Source: Pyricularia pennisetigena
Taxonomy: Eukaryota > Ascomycota > Sordariomycetes > Magnaporthales > Pyriculariaceae
Length of the DNA stretch: 64,000 nt
NCBI RefSeq assembly: GCF_004337985.1
Contig: NC_043742.1
Location: forward strand, 1 to 64,000
Direction of reading: 5' to 3'
Shown: one piece after another, positions 1 through 9,330 of the stretch
How the letters are laid out: every line of letters begins with the position of its first letter
Numbering within the stretch: the stretch's first letter is position 1
Notes under the pieces: generated by a model
Told to the model about the DNA's origin: nothing
Database searches by the model: none
What the model saw: only the letters and a program-made list of their open reading frames with translations
Position numbers and translations under genes: made by a program

Positions 1-95
1 CTTCCTACCACGGAGACCAGCGTCGGCAAAGTGTTTTTCGTTCATCATTTTCTGCAACTTGTCTTCACCCCATCTTCTGTTACCTAACCCTAACC
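1..95 (+). mobile_element. 3' end of an upstream Penelope-like element copy
   Basis: Bases 1-95 are identical to 3719-3813, the extreme 3' end of the complete element that follows, including the short telomeric stretch. The window therefore opens inside a second copy lying head-to-tail on the telomere side. Its ribozyme is cut by the window edge: the segment starts in the stem III loop and retains the predicted cleavage position (after base 24). Perfect identity over 95 bases implies very recent duplication or homogenisation. Confidence 0.9.
83..95 (+). repeat. Short telomeric junction between tandem copies
   Basis: CCTAACCCTAACC, about two telomeric repeats, sits exactly between the 3' end of the distal copy and the first base (96) of the next element. 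The same sequence at 3801-3813 continues into a long telomeric tract. This is the junction expected if each copy was added to a telomeric end. Confidence 0.85.
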
Positions 96-105
96 TTGAG
101 ACAAG

Positions 106-2997
106 ATGGCTTCCAAGTCGATACGATCGGTGGACATCATCACCACCAGCAACCCGGTCGCGGCAGCCACTGCTAGGGCCACCACCATCGGGGAGTTGAT
201 CTCCACCATCCCTCAATCCTGGCGCCCCACGCTTGCACCCTACCTACAGACTACTTACCGAGTCGCAAGCAAGCTGTGCACAGTAAGCAACACTGTTGCA
301 CAGTACGAGCGTCATGAGTCGACGGGTTCCTTCCCTCCCTTCATCACCAATGCACTCAAGGAACCCAAAGTCCAGTTCTCGAAAGAATTCCTCGGAACGG
401 CCGGAGGAACGTCCGCTGGACAAAACCTCCGGACCGCCGTGGAAAAGGCTCGCAAGGATCTCCTCGCCAAAGCGATCGCCTACAAAAAAGAGGAACTCTC
501 AACACTCCAAGCTGCCATCACTTTTGACACTCAAGAGTGGAAATCACTCATGAGGGGAGCAATGGAGAGAGTGGCAGAGACCATGGGCTGCTCGATTGAG
601 TGGCCTGAGGGCAAGCCTCCCATCTGGACTGGGAAAGCTGGCCTCAAAGAACTCCAAGAAGAATCTACGAGTTTGCTCACTAATGGATCTACAATCCATT
701 ATCGTGCTGTCGCTCTCGCTAGATCCTTGGCTGACAAATCTCTTATTGAGAAGACAAAGAACTTGTCGCTCAAAAAGAGTACTGATGTCGAAATGCGTGA
801 CGCCGACACCGAGAAGACCACTCGAGAAGTCGTACGTGACGAACTGAAGCAAGAATTCGCGCAGTTCAAACAGCAGATTGCTGGAATGATTGGTACGTCG
901 TCACCTGGCAAACGCCGTGACCCGCCACTAATTTCCGACAGGCAACCAAAGAAAGCCCGGTCCCAAAAAGGCTGGCCAGAACAACCCCAAGTCAAAGGGG
1001 AAGATTGTCAAAAAGACATCTCCGAAGAAGAAGCAGGGAAGACGATGACGACTTCAGCTTTTCTTTCTCAGTGTTCTAGAGATTTCCACAGTTATGACGC
1101 GGAAACCTATCCCCCAGTGTATGCAAGCTTGTCCTCATCGTGTAGACTTAAGATAGCAGTCTCTCTTATGAGAGAATGGGAACTCGGAACGTGGCACACG
1201 GCCGAACCCGGAGTCTTTCAACATTCCAGTGTCGATCTGCCAAAAGACATTGGATACATGTTAGCTGTCAATCACAAGTTTATTCTACATCAAGCCCCCT
1301 CACTGGATGACATAGACGAAGCCAAGTTCAAACTTCGGCGCTCGGTACGCAACCGTTGGTTCTTCCGAGACAAAACGAGCAGAGACTTTATTCCTAAGTT
1401 TCATGTCCCCAACAATAGATGGCAACCGCCCCCAGCATCTGACTGGATTGAACAAGGTCTACATGCAGCTGAGAGAGTGATCGATGCACACTGTGCTCGG
1501 GCCCTCACGAGCTCAGCTGTAAGACCCAGTTCCAAGCCTTTCAAGGCCTGGAAAACTGTTCAAGACTACCTTGCCCAGCATGAGCTACTAGCCAAGCTGA
1601 CGGACAAGAACCTTGGCCTAGCGGTTATGCCACTACATTGGTACGACTCACAAATTTTACAGATGCTATCTGATGTCAGCACTTATGAACAAGTCACATC
1701 AATACCCACATCTGAGCTCGTCAAAGAAATGATCAGCCTCCTACCCTCCTGGAGACTTCCAAACCAATTGGACAAGTACATTCGAACACCCAAGAAGCTG
1801 GTGCTCCCTGAGTTCCATTGTATACCCAAGGTACACAAGGAACCATGGGCGCTCCGACCCATTGTACCTTCACATTCATGGGTCACAACATCAGTGTCCG
1901 AAGTACTAGATCATCTTCTTCAGCCCCTCCTCGAGCGCTTCCCCTGGGTTGTTGCATCTTCCAAAGATGTCATCCTACAAATCGAGAAGGTGCGAACTAC
2001 AAATACAAAGCCTGTGGTGATTGCAACTGGAGACGTGACCTCCTTTTACACAAACATCCCACCCAAGGACTGCGCGAAAGTCATCGCCGGTGCCTGGAAA
2101 CTTTATATGAGTAGCTCGACCATCCCAGCGTCTGCCATCCGCAAAATGGTAGATTTTGTCATGGTCAACAACTACTTTGGATACCGTGGCACAACGTTCA
2201 GGCAGAAGATGGGCCTAGCCATGGGCACGTCGTGCGCCCCAGTGCTGGCCAACATTTACGCTGCCTACTTCGAACGAAAAGCCAGGATTGTCAATCAAGA
2301 TGGAGTGTTACTCTATGTTCGATACATTGACGACATCCTCTGCATATTGCAGGGTACCAAAGAAGAACAATCGGACTTTGTCGACAGGTTCCGCCTAGGA
2401 AACCTTACAGTCCGGTGGGACAGTTCACCGGTCCGGAATGAGTTCCTCGACATTGAGTTGCTGCGAATTCCTCATGAGAATCATCTCAGAGTCTGCCACA
2501 CCAGACTCTTCCGAAAACCCATGAACCGTTTTCTCTACATTCCCTGGTCTTCAGCTCACCCCTTGCATGTCAAGAAAGGCTTTGTCAAAGCCGAGCTCAC
2601 AAGATTTGCCATTCTTTGCTCTAGATACGAGTTCTTTGCAGAAGCCCGTATGGAATTTTATGGCAATCTCCGCCGGAGGGGATATCCGGTGGAGACACTG
2701 AGACAATGGTTCCTACAGATTCAATATGACGACAGAGCCCGTATCCTTCTTCCCAAACAGAAGATAGATAACGGCGCACCACTCATGTTGTCAGGCCATT
2801 ACAACCCAGTGTGGGATTATGTAGATGTCAAGGAGGTGCTAGATGCAGCAAGATCGCTGTGGACAAAGGAAGAGCTGCCGGAGTCCCTCAAACAGCCGCT
2901 GATTCGAAGCCTCGGTCGAACAACAAGCCTCTTCGACTTGTTATCGACCTGGAACAAGACACTTTTGCTCCTTCCTTCGGAAGAGGGGCCAAGTTAG
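106..2997 (+). CDS. Penelope-like reverse transcriptase, 963 aa
   Basis: Reverse transcriptase expected to copy the element RNA onto chromosome ends. The ATG at 106 has a good context (ACAAGATGGC) and an in-frame TGA at 97-99 excludes an upstream start. Residues 1-270 are an unrecognised N-terminal region; a basic stretch at about 268-288 (GKRRD...PKKARSQK) could be a nuclear signal. A PLE-like N-terminal motif, TDKNLGLAV, starts at about 499. The RT core follows: IPKVHKEPWALRPI (about 573-586), the catalytic aspartate of DVTSFYTN (D643), GLAMGTSCAP (about 703-712), RYIDDIL with D742 and D743, and FLDIEL (about 780-785). All three catalytic aspartates are present and the frame is intact, so activity is plausible. 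No GIY-YIG nuclease motif is seen between residue 800 and the end, where canonical Penelope elements carry one. It is distinct from LINE-type RT, which has an FADD/YADD box and APE or REL endonuclease. Confidence 0.92.
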   Translation: MASKSIRSVDIITTSNPVAAATARATTIGELISTIPQSWRPTLAPYLQTTYRVASKLCTVSNTVAQYERHESTGSFPPFITNALKEPKVQFSKEFLGTAGGTSAGQNLRTAVEKARKDLLAKAIAYKKEELSTLQAAITFDTQEWKSLMRGAMERVAETMGCSIEWPEGKPPIWTGKAGLKELQEESTSLLTNGSTIHYRAVALARSLADKSLIEKTKNLSLKKSTDVEMRDADTEKTTREVVRDELKQEFAQFKQQIAGMIGTSSPGKRRDPPLISDRQPKKARSQKGWPEQPQVKGEDCQKDISEEEAGKTMTTSAFLSQCSRDFHSYDAETYPPVYASLSSSCRLKIAVSLMREWELGTWHTAEPGVFQHSSVDLPKDIGYMLAVNHKFILHQAPSLDDIDEAKFKLRRSVRNRWFFRDKTSRDFIPKFHVPNNRWQPPPASDWIEQGLHAAERVIDAHCARALTSSAVRPSSKPFKAWKTVQDYLAQHELLAKLTDKNLGLAVMPLHWYDSQILQMLSDVSTYEQVTSIPTSELVKEMISLLPSWRLPNQLDKYIRTPKKLVLPEFHCIPKVHKEPWALRPIVPSHSWVTTSVSEVLDHLLQPLLERFPWVVASSKDVILQIEKVRTTNTKPVVIATGDVTSFYTNIPPKDCAKVIAGAWKLYMSSSTIPASAIRKMVDFVMVNNYFGYRGTTFRQKMGLAMGTSCAPVLANIYAAYFERKARIVNQDGVLLYVRYIDDILCILQGTKEEQSDFVDRFRLGNLTVRWDSSPVRNEFLDIELLRIPHENHLRVCHTRLFRKPMNRFLYIPWSSAHPLHVKKGFVKAELTRFAILCSRYEFFAEARMEFYGNLRRRGYPVETLRQWFLQIQYDDRARILLPKQKIDNGAPLMLSGHYNPVWDYVDVKEVLDAARSLWTKEELPESLKQPLIRSLGRTTSLFDLLSTWNKTLLLLPSEEGPS

Positions 2998-3000
2998 TAG

Positions 3001-3670
3001 GAAAGAAAAGCTAGCCGGCAACGTGCCCGAAGGGGGTGGGTCTCCCCGCTGCAAAGTGGCCTTTAAGAGAGACCTTGTTGGGTGACCCTGGACGGCACGT
3101 GAGGGAGTGGGATCACCCTTGTAAATGCCACCCGAGCTGGACGAGTACAAAAACTTGAGCCCACGCCTCTCGCCATGGGATTAGTTCTTCTTGCAGTTCA
3201 CCGAAGAAGCCGACCAGAGACAGCCCTCGAAGGTACGGATTGGCAACCCGAGTTAAATGTCTGCCGGATGTTATTAGTCTTCTGACTCGGGGCCAAGCTC
3301 TTGAACTATGATTGCGGGCGATGCGTGCGTCCTCTCCGTCGCAGGAAGGCCTTCAAAAAGCCACTTGACTACTTAGCATTACTGGTTAGGTCTTTGACTG
3401 TCCGGATCGAACCCGGACCACTAACCACTAACCCTAACCTAACCACGTGACCTGTCGGCACGACTCTCCTCCGAGCGGGATGAAGTTCCTCCGTTGGCGC
3501 AAGCCAAGAGGTGGTTGGGCACATTACCCCTCATTAAAAGAGGGGCTGGGGATGCAAGTTAGCGCCGTCACTGTGACGACCCAGACAGCCGGTAACCAGT
3601 GATTGTTTGTCATTACTGACCGTGCACAGACGGGATCGTCTACAAAAACCGCGCTTTCTCCCGAATCAAT
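3001..3670 (+). other. 3' untranslated region of the Penelope-like element
   Basis: GC-rich sequence between the ORF stop and the ribozyme, with no ORF of note. It contains a telomere-like patch at 3421-3444. No poly(A) signal was recognised. Because it is part of the element it probably carries the RNA structures used for template recognition, but none can be defined by eye. Confidence 0.5.
3421..3444 (+). repeat. Interstitial telomere-like patch inside the element
   Basis: The sequence runs CTAACCACTAACCCTAACC followed by TAACC: degenerate telomeric repeats about 350 bases upstream of the true telomeric junction and inside the transcribed unit. It could be a scar of an older junction, or a second place where the G-rich overhang could anneal to the RNA. 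Confidence 0.6.
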
Positions 3671-3751
3671 GCTCACATTAGCCCTGATGAGCCACAACAC
3701 AGGCGAAACGTTGAAGTTCTTCCTACCACGGAGACCAGCGTCGGCAAAGTG
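3671..3751 (+). ncRNA. Hammerhead ribozyme (type I-like) in the retroelement
   Basis: All conserved core parts are present in order. CTGATGA lies at 3684-3690. Stem II is GCC (3691-3693) pairing with GGC (3702-3704) around an 8-base loop. GAAA is at 3705-3708. Stem III pairs ACGTTG (3708-3713) with CAGCGT (3736-3741), six pairs with one G-U. The predicted cleavage site is after C3742 in GTC. Stem I closes GCC (3681-3683) with GGC (3743-3745), then an internal loop, then CAC (3674-3676) with GTG (3749-3751). Hammerhead motifs are known in Penelope-like elements. Cleavage of tandem transcripts would release unit-length RNAs of 3718 nt. Confidence 0.85.
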
Positions 3752-3798
3752 TTTTTCGTTCATCATTTTCTGCAACTTGTCTTCACCCCATCTTCTGT

Positions 3799-3902
3799 TA
3801 CCTAACCCTAACCCTAACCCTAACCCTAACCCTAACCCTAACCCTAACCCTAACCCTAACCCTAACCCTAACCCTAACCCTAACCCTTAACCCTAACCCT
3901 AA
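3799..3902 (+). repeat. Telomeric repeat tract (CCCTAA)n
   Basis: About 17 units of CCCTAA, near perfect apart from one slip (CCCTTAACCC near 3885). It directly follows the element's 3' end and precedes AT-rich subtelomere at 3903. The tract marks a former chromosome end that was capped by the retroelement copies to its left. Confidence 0.95.
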
Positions 3903-4049
3903 GGCGTACGGCGTAAACTATAATAAACGATTTACCTACGGCCTATAACGCCATTTGCGCGCGGTCCGTATAAAGGGTTAAATAAATATTTTCCGCTATT
4001 TTAAACAGGTAATTAAATCCGCCGTCGGCGGGGTTTAACGTTATTATAT

Positions 4050-7000
4050 TTTTAACGTGGTTTTATCCGAATTTGGGATCCAGGTAACCCTAATTCCGTA
4101 ATATTTGGCGTTTAAATATCGCTATTTCGCCGGGGTTTAGCGACGCGCGGGTGGATGCGGATCCGGCGTCCAGCAAATCGATTCCTAATATAATTATTAA
4201 AAAATTGCGCGTACCGCATTCGGGGTCGAATATAATATAAAATATACGGGCGTCGAATACCATTAATATAACGATACGGTAGGTTCCCATATCCAGTCCG
4301 TTTTCGTCCATTATACGTCCGAAACCGAATGGTTTTTTGGTTTTTTTTACGCGGGTGGGGTTACCCTATTCCGCGGTAAAATCCTATTTATCGCCTGCGT
4401 CCGCCTGGGCGGGGGGGTTATTGTTTTAGGGGTCGGCGCGGGGGGCGCCCTTTTTTTTGGGATTTTTGGATATATTTATAATACGGCGGTGGTGGCGGTT
4501 AAAAAAAAAATCCGATACGACGACGAATTTGCGGTGGTTTTTGGAATAGGGGCGGTATTTAACGGTAACGGTTATAATATAAAGGGGGGGGATTTCCGCG
4601 CCGGGGTATACGACGTTACCGCTATTAAATTTAAAAAGGGTTTAAAAATAGCGGCGGTTAATAAGGAGTTTATAAACCTCGAAATATACGAAATTGGCCT
4701 TTTTTTCCCTATTACTGGTTATTTTGGCCACAATTCCGGGTGCGAATATATAAAACGGCCAATCGCCGTTTCGGGTTTTATAATAACGTTTAATTTCGAA
4801 CAATTTAGGATCGTTAAAATTTATTTTGGGGTTTTATATCCTATTTAATAATATAAGGTCGTCGTTTTTATTTCCCGATACGTTTATCGATTGCGCGGGG
4901 GCGGGCGGGGCGACGTAAAAGGGGTTATACGTATTGTTAAACATTAACGACGGTTCGTTATCGAAAATATTGGCGAAAGGGATACCGCTATAATATATTA
5001 ACAGGTCCGTTAATCCCCGTATATTTTTACGCGAATTAAACGCGGGTATCGCCGATATTAATATTATACCGGACGTTTATATACGGGGGAATTTGTTCGC
5101 GAAAATTTAAAACGTGGTACATTTATTGCGGAAAACCTGTACTTCGTCGAACACGAATATACCGAATTATATACCCACGCCCGGGTCCATTAAATTATTA
5201 TTAAAAAAATATTTGGAACGGGTCGAAACCGGATATTTGCTTTAGGAATTTTTGGGTTTAATGGGTGCGTTTTTGTTTTATTTAAACGGTTTTTAACCGT
5301 TTATTTCCGCATTTTCGCCTTTTTCGTTGGGGTCGGTCGCCTGGTTTATTTTTTATACGGCCTTGGCGGTCCGCCGTATAGGGCCGCCTTTATCGTCGTC
5401 GGTATCGCTGGCGTTATCGTTTAATTCGTCGTTGGAACTATTATTTAAATTATCGGTGGCGTGGTTTATTACCCTTTTGCGAAAATCGATATATACGGCC
5501 ACGTCGGCGGGTTCGTTTTCCTCGTCCAAACGCCGGACGCGTTTTCGTTCCTGCTATATTATTATATTTTTATATAATTCGTTATAAACGCCAAACGTGG
5601 CGCGGGCCAAAATAATTTTATTTTTTCGGCGTAAATTGCGCGATTTGCGCGCATTTAACGACACCACGGAACCGTCCTCGTATTTATATTGCACGGCGTA
5701 ATTAAACAGCCGCTGCTAATAGGTCGAATATATAATAAATAATACCTGTCGGGCCGTCGAAGGGAATCGCCTTTTTACCATTATACGTTTAACCCATTAT
5801 TTAATACCCGTTTTGGTTAAAATCGCTGTTTTTATAACCGGATTATACGCTTAATCGGGAATATTATAATATACGACGGGTTTTAGCAAACCGGGGAAAA
5901 ATTTATGGGCCGTTTCGAATGCGTCCGTAATAAAATAATTCGGTATTACGATTATATTAGGGTAAAAAATTATAAATTCGTCCGTTTTATACATTTTTTC
6001 CAATTTACTGGTTATGGCCGCGATTATCGCCTAGTATTTTACGGTTTTACCGAATCCGTAACCGAATATATTAATACCGCCGCGAATCGGGGAGGTTATT
6101 ATATTTAATATAATCGAAACGTTTATACCGTTTACCACGTTAATATAATTATTTTTTAGGGTTAAACGCACGTTACAAAATCCCAAATCGCCGATTTATA
6201 TAGGGCCGGCGTCGCCGATTTCGTAATATGCTTCGGTTGGATAGGAAAAAAGGGTATTGGGGTAATATTTATTATAAACCTAATATAATTTAAACCGCAC
6301 CGATTTGGTTATTTTGGTACCGTCGTTTACCACCTCGCCGGTTTCGACAAATATATTTTATTAATTAAAATTAAAATTTTCGTTGGCGGGGTTAAATCCG
6401 AACCACCGTATCGCGTCGGTGGGGTCCGTATTCCGAGGGGGGGTGGCGTAAATAAAATAATTATTGGCGAACGAGGTTTTGCTAAATTTGGTAACCTGGT
6501 CGACGGCGTCGGCCTTTATAAAAATATTATCGGCCGCCATATTATTTTTTACCAATTTTTATATAAAATCGCCCTGCGCGTTAATAAAATTATCGAATTC
6601 GTTTTTTGGTACGGCAATTAGGAACGCGCGGGTTTTTGCGTTACCGAATTCCGTTGGTTTAAAATCCGGGAATTGGTTTTGGATATTACCGATAAATAAC
6701 GCGAACGTATCGGCGTCCATTTGTTTTTTAAACCTTACCTCGCTTTTAAATCTTTTTACAACCTTGTTACCGGTTATTATATTGGGGGCGACGTCGACCA
6801 AATAAATTTATCGTTTTAAAAACCGTTCGTATATATTTGCGTTATCGCCGGGGTTTTCGCCGGTAACGAATCGAAATTTATTTAAAATATCCGTTAAATT
6901 TTTTGGATTTATGGTCCGGTGCGCGGTTATTTCCTCGAATTTGCGGTTAAACGATAAAAACCGGCGCGCGTCGTCGTTATTTAATTGGGTTTCCTTAGCG

Positions 7001-8200
7001 ACGCGGCCGAAAATGGCCTCGGTAATTTCGAATATATAAACGAAATTTTCGCGGGGGGGGATATTACCGATAACCAGTTTAAACCTGCCGGCCAAAAAGT
7101 TAACGACGATATATATCGCTATAATTTATTAATAAAAGGTAAAACCGAGGATCGGGTCGCCAATATTCGTATTATTAAATTCGCTTTCGTCGCCCTGTTT
7201 ATAGAAAAAAAATAGGTAATCCGCTGGGTTATTTTTGCGGATAATATAGCCTTTGCGCATATTATTAAATACGTAGCAGGTGTATAAAATAATTGTGCCT
7301 TTTATCCAAATTTTGTTATTATAACCCTGTACCGTTGCTATATTAAACGTTGCAATATACGGTTCGGCGGGCAAAGGTTAGCCCTTACCAATACGGTTAA
7401 AGGCCGTTACGAATCCGGGTTATACCTTATAGGCGAGGTTTTCGATTATACGGGGTATTATTTCATATTTTAAAACCTTAACCTTGTTATAGTGGAATTT
7501 AACTTTTTTTAATACTATAAAACTATACAATAAACGGGTATTTAATGCGTAAATTATTGTTAATTGTTAATTGCACGCCACGAAATCGCTAATCGCCGAT
7601 TTTTGGTATTACCGTAACGATATAGGGAACGCGTGGTATTTACCCTTAAACGTATAAAAGGACGTAATAATGGCAGGCGTTTTCCATTTTATAAAAAACT
7701 TAAGGAATCCGTTCGGTTTTACCACGTCGCGTTTAAATTCGAATATAAGGTGGCAGCCCGCGATAATACCAGACCCCCGTAAGGCGGTGGTCCATACAAT
7801 GGTCGTTTTACGCAGTACCGCCGTTTTGGCAGGGTTCGAATTATTATGTCCGGGGTATTCCGCCTGCTGGGTGTAATCGTTATTGTATTAATCGCGGTGC
7901 ATATAACCTTGCATTTCGTCCAACGGTCGGTATTTATACGTATATTGGTATATATAAGGTATGCAATCCTGGCCCGACGCATATACCGCGGTGGTTTTAC
8001 CGGTGCTTTTCCTGGGCGGTATAATATATATTAATATACCGGTGGTATTGAATTGTAAAACTGTATTAAATATTATATGTGGTTGCGATTATTGTAACCA
8101 ATTGTTTAAATGCAATAATGTAATATATATAATAACGTTTAAAGTTGACGAAAATTTAATAGTCCAAAGGACGATTTATTAATACGACGCGCGGTAGGAA
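4050..8200 (-). pseudogene. SNF2-family helicase pseudogene, RIP-degraded
   Basis: On the minus strand a single frame reads from about 8160 down to about 4090 with many in-frame TAA/TAG stops but no frameshift noted where I translated it. Open pieces at 7374-7129, 7095-6808, 6801-6559, 6555-6361 and 4311-4090 all share that frame. SNF2 ATPase signatures appear in order: motif I GGINIFGYGFGKTV (about 6081-6040), motif II VFDEVQVFRNK (about 5154-5122) and motif III ISAIPAFNS (about 5055-5029). The piece at 4311-4090 (FDPECGT... then GIDLLDAG) is compatible with the C-terminal helicase lobe. Stops fall where Gln or Trp codons are plausible, as expected from CpA-directed RIP. The N-terminal third (8160-6400) is coding-like but unrecognised. 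It is transcribed toward the telomere, divergent from the TLH relic. Confidence 0.72.
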
Positions 8201-9330
8201 ATATTAAAAAACCAAATTAGTAAAATATAAACGAAAATAGGAATAATTATATTTGTTAACATTATAAAGTCCGCGACGTAAAAACGTGCTGGTAATATTT
8301 TTAACGGCAAAATTTATGGATTTTATAATTTCGATTTACTAAATTTAACGTATATTAGCAGTTCGGGGTTTATAAAGTAAATAAACGTTAAAAATAAAGG
8401 CGTTAAATAAAGTAAAAGCAGGAATTAGTAGTTAAACGCATATTACGAAATCGGCGATCGTAATTTGTGCAAAAATGCAAATAAAAAGCAGAACAAAAAA
8501 ATAATAGTGCGAAAAATTACCAGAAAAAAAAAAAAAAAGTTGTCGGGAGGGTTGGAGGGAAAAAGGGCGAAATAGCGAAAAAACGGTTTTTATATTTTTC
8601 GGGTAGGTCCAAATCGGTAAGGTTTTTTTACCGGTATCCACCGGCGTTTGCATTCGATTTTATACTTATAAATAGGACCTTTTTTTCGTCGCCGGTTTCG
8701 GGGTTGGGATCCCGAATTTAAACCTTTACAACCCACGGCGTTATTTAAACCGATTTTGCGAATTCGATTTTATAATTCTGTTTTACCACGATCCGGATCG
8801 TCGTTAGGTGCGTAATACCGCCACCTATTCGCGAAAGCTACGGTTAACGTAATTCCTCGTTTACCCGCGACGGCGAGGTCGGCGACTAATATCCGGTGGT
8901 ATTAATATTGGGTTTTTAAACGGTTAATATTTGGACCCACAATTGCGGTTTGCGTTTATTAACGAATAACGTTAAAAAAAGGTTAACGTGTGCGGGGTTT
9001 TAATGGGTCGATCGCGCACGTAACCGCGGTGTTATAACGATTTCGTTTATGCGTATATACCACGATCGCCGAAATCGTAAAATTAATATATTTTTTTATC
9101 GACGTTTACGTTTTTTATTTTGTTATATTTTAATTTATTTTAACATTTTTTACTGTTTTGTTTTAATTGTTTTTTCGTTATTTAATTTTATAAATTAACG
9201 GAGCGTGGGAATTTCGGTATTTTGGGAAAAAGGTCCATTTTTTCGAATCCGGGTGCTGGTAAAATTATTATAGTGCTACCAATTATATCGACGAAGCGTT
9301 TTTATATATTGGTAACGGTTTAAATATTGC
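8201..9330. other. Divergent intergenic region, nothing recognised
   Basis: AT-rich, RIP-mutated DNA between the leftward SNF2 relic and the rightward reading frames. Only short ORFs occur and none resembles a known protein. If the flanking genes were once active, the promoters would have been here. Confidence 0.4.

Larger units (their letters stand above)
96..3800 (+). mobile_element. Endonuclease-deficient Penelope-like retroelement (Athena/Coprina type)
   Basis: Complete element of about 3.7 kb. It has a 10-base leader, one long ORF (106-2997), about 800 bases of 3' untranslated sequence, a hammerhead ribozyme near the 3' end and telomeric repeats on both sides. The 5' end faces the telomere and the 3' end abuts CCCTAA repeats on the chromosome side, the orientation expected if reverse transcription was primed by the G-rich 3' overhang of a shortened chromosome end. 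The distance between equivalent points in the two copies is 3718 bases. Unlike everything from 3903 on, it is GC-balanced and shows no RIP. Assignment to Athena/Coprina rests on RT motifs, absence of a recognisable endonuclease and telomeric placement. Confidence 0.85.

Noticed and set aside
3799..3902. Telomeric tract as an internal chromosome fusion scar
   Set aside because: A fusion would give head-to-head telomeric arrays. Here all repeats have one orientation and are joined to telomere-type retroelement copies, so terminal addition explains them better.
4489..4848. 119-codon plus-strand ORF
   Set aside because: It is antisense to the SNF2 pseudogene; CpG-rich RIP sequence leaves long open frames on the opposite strand. 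No family resemblance.
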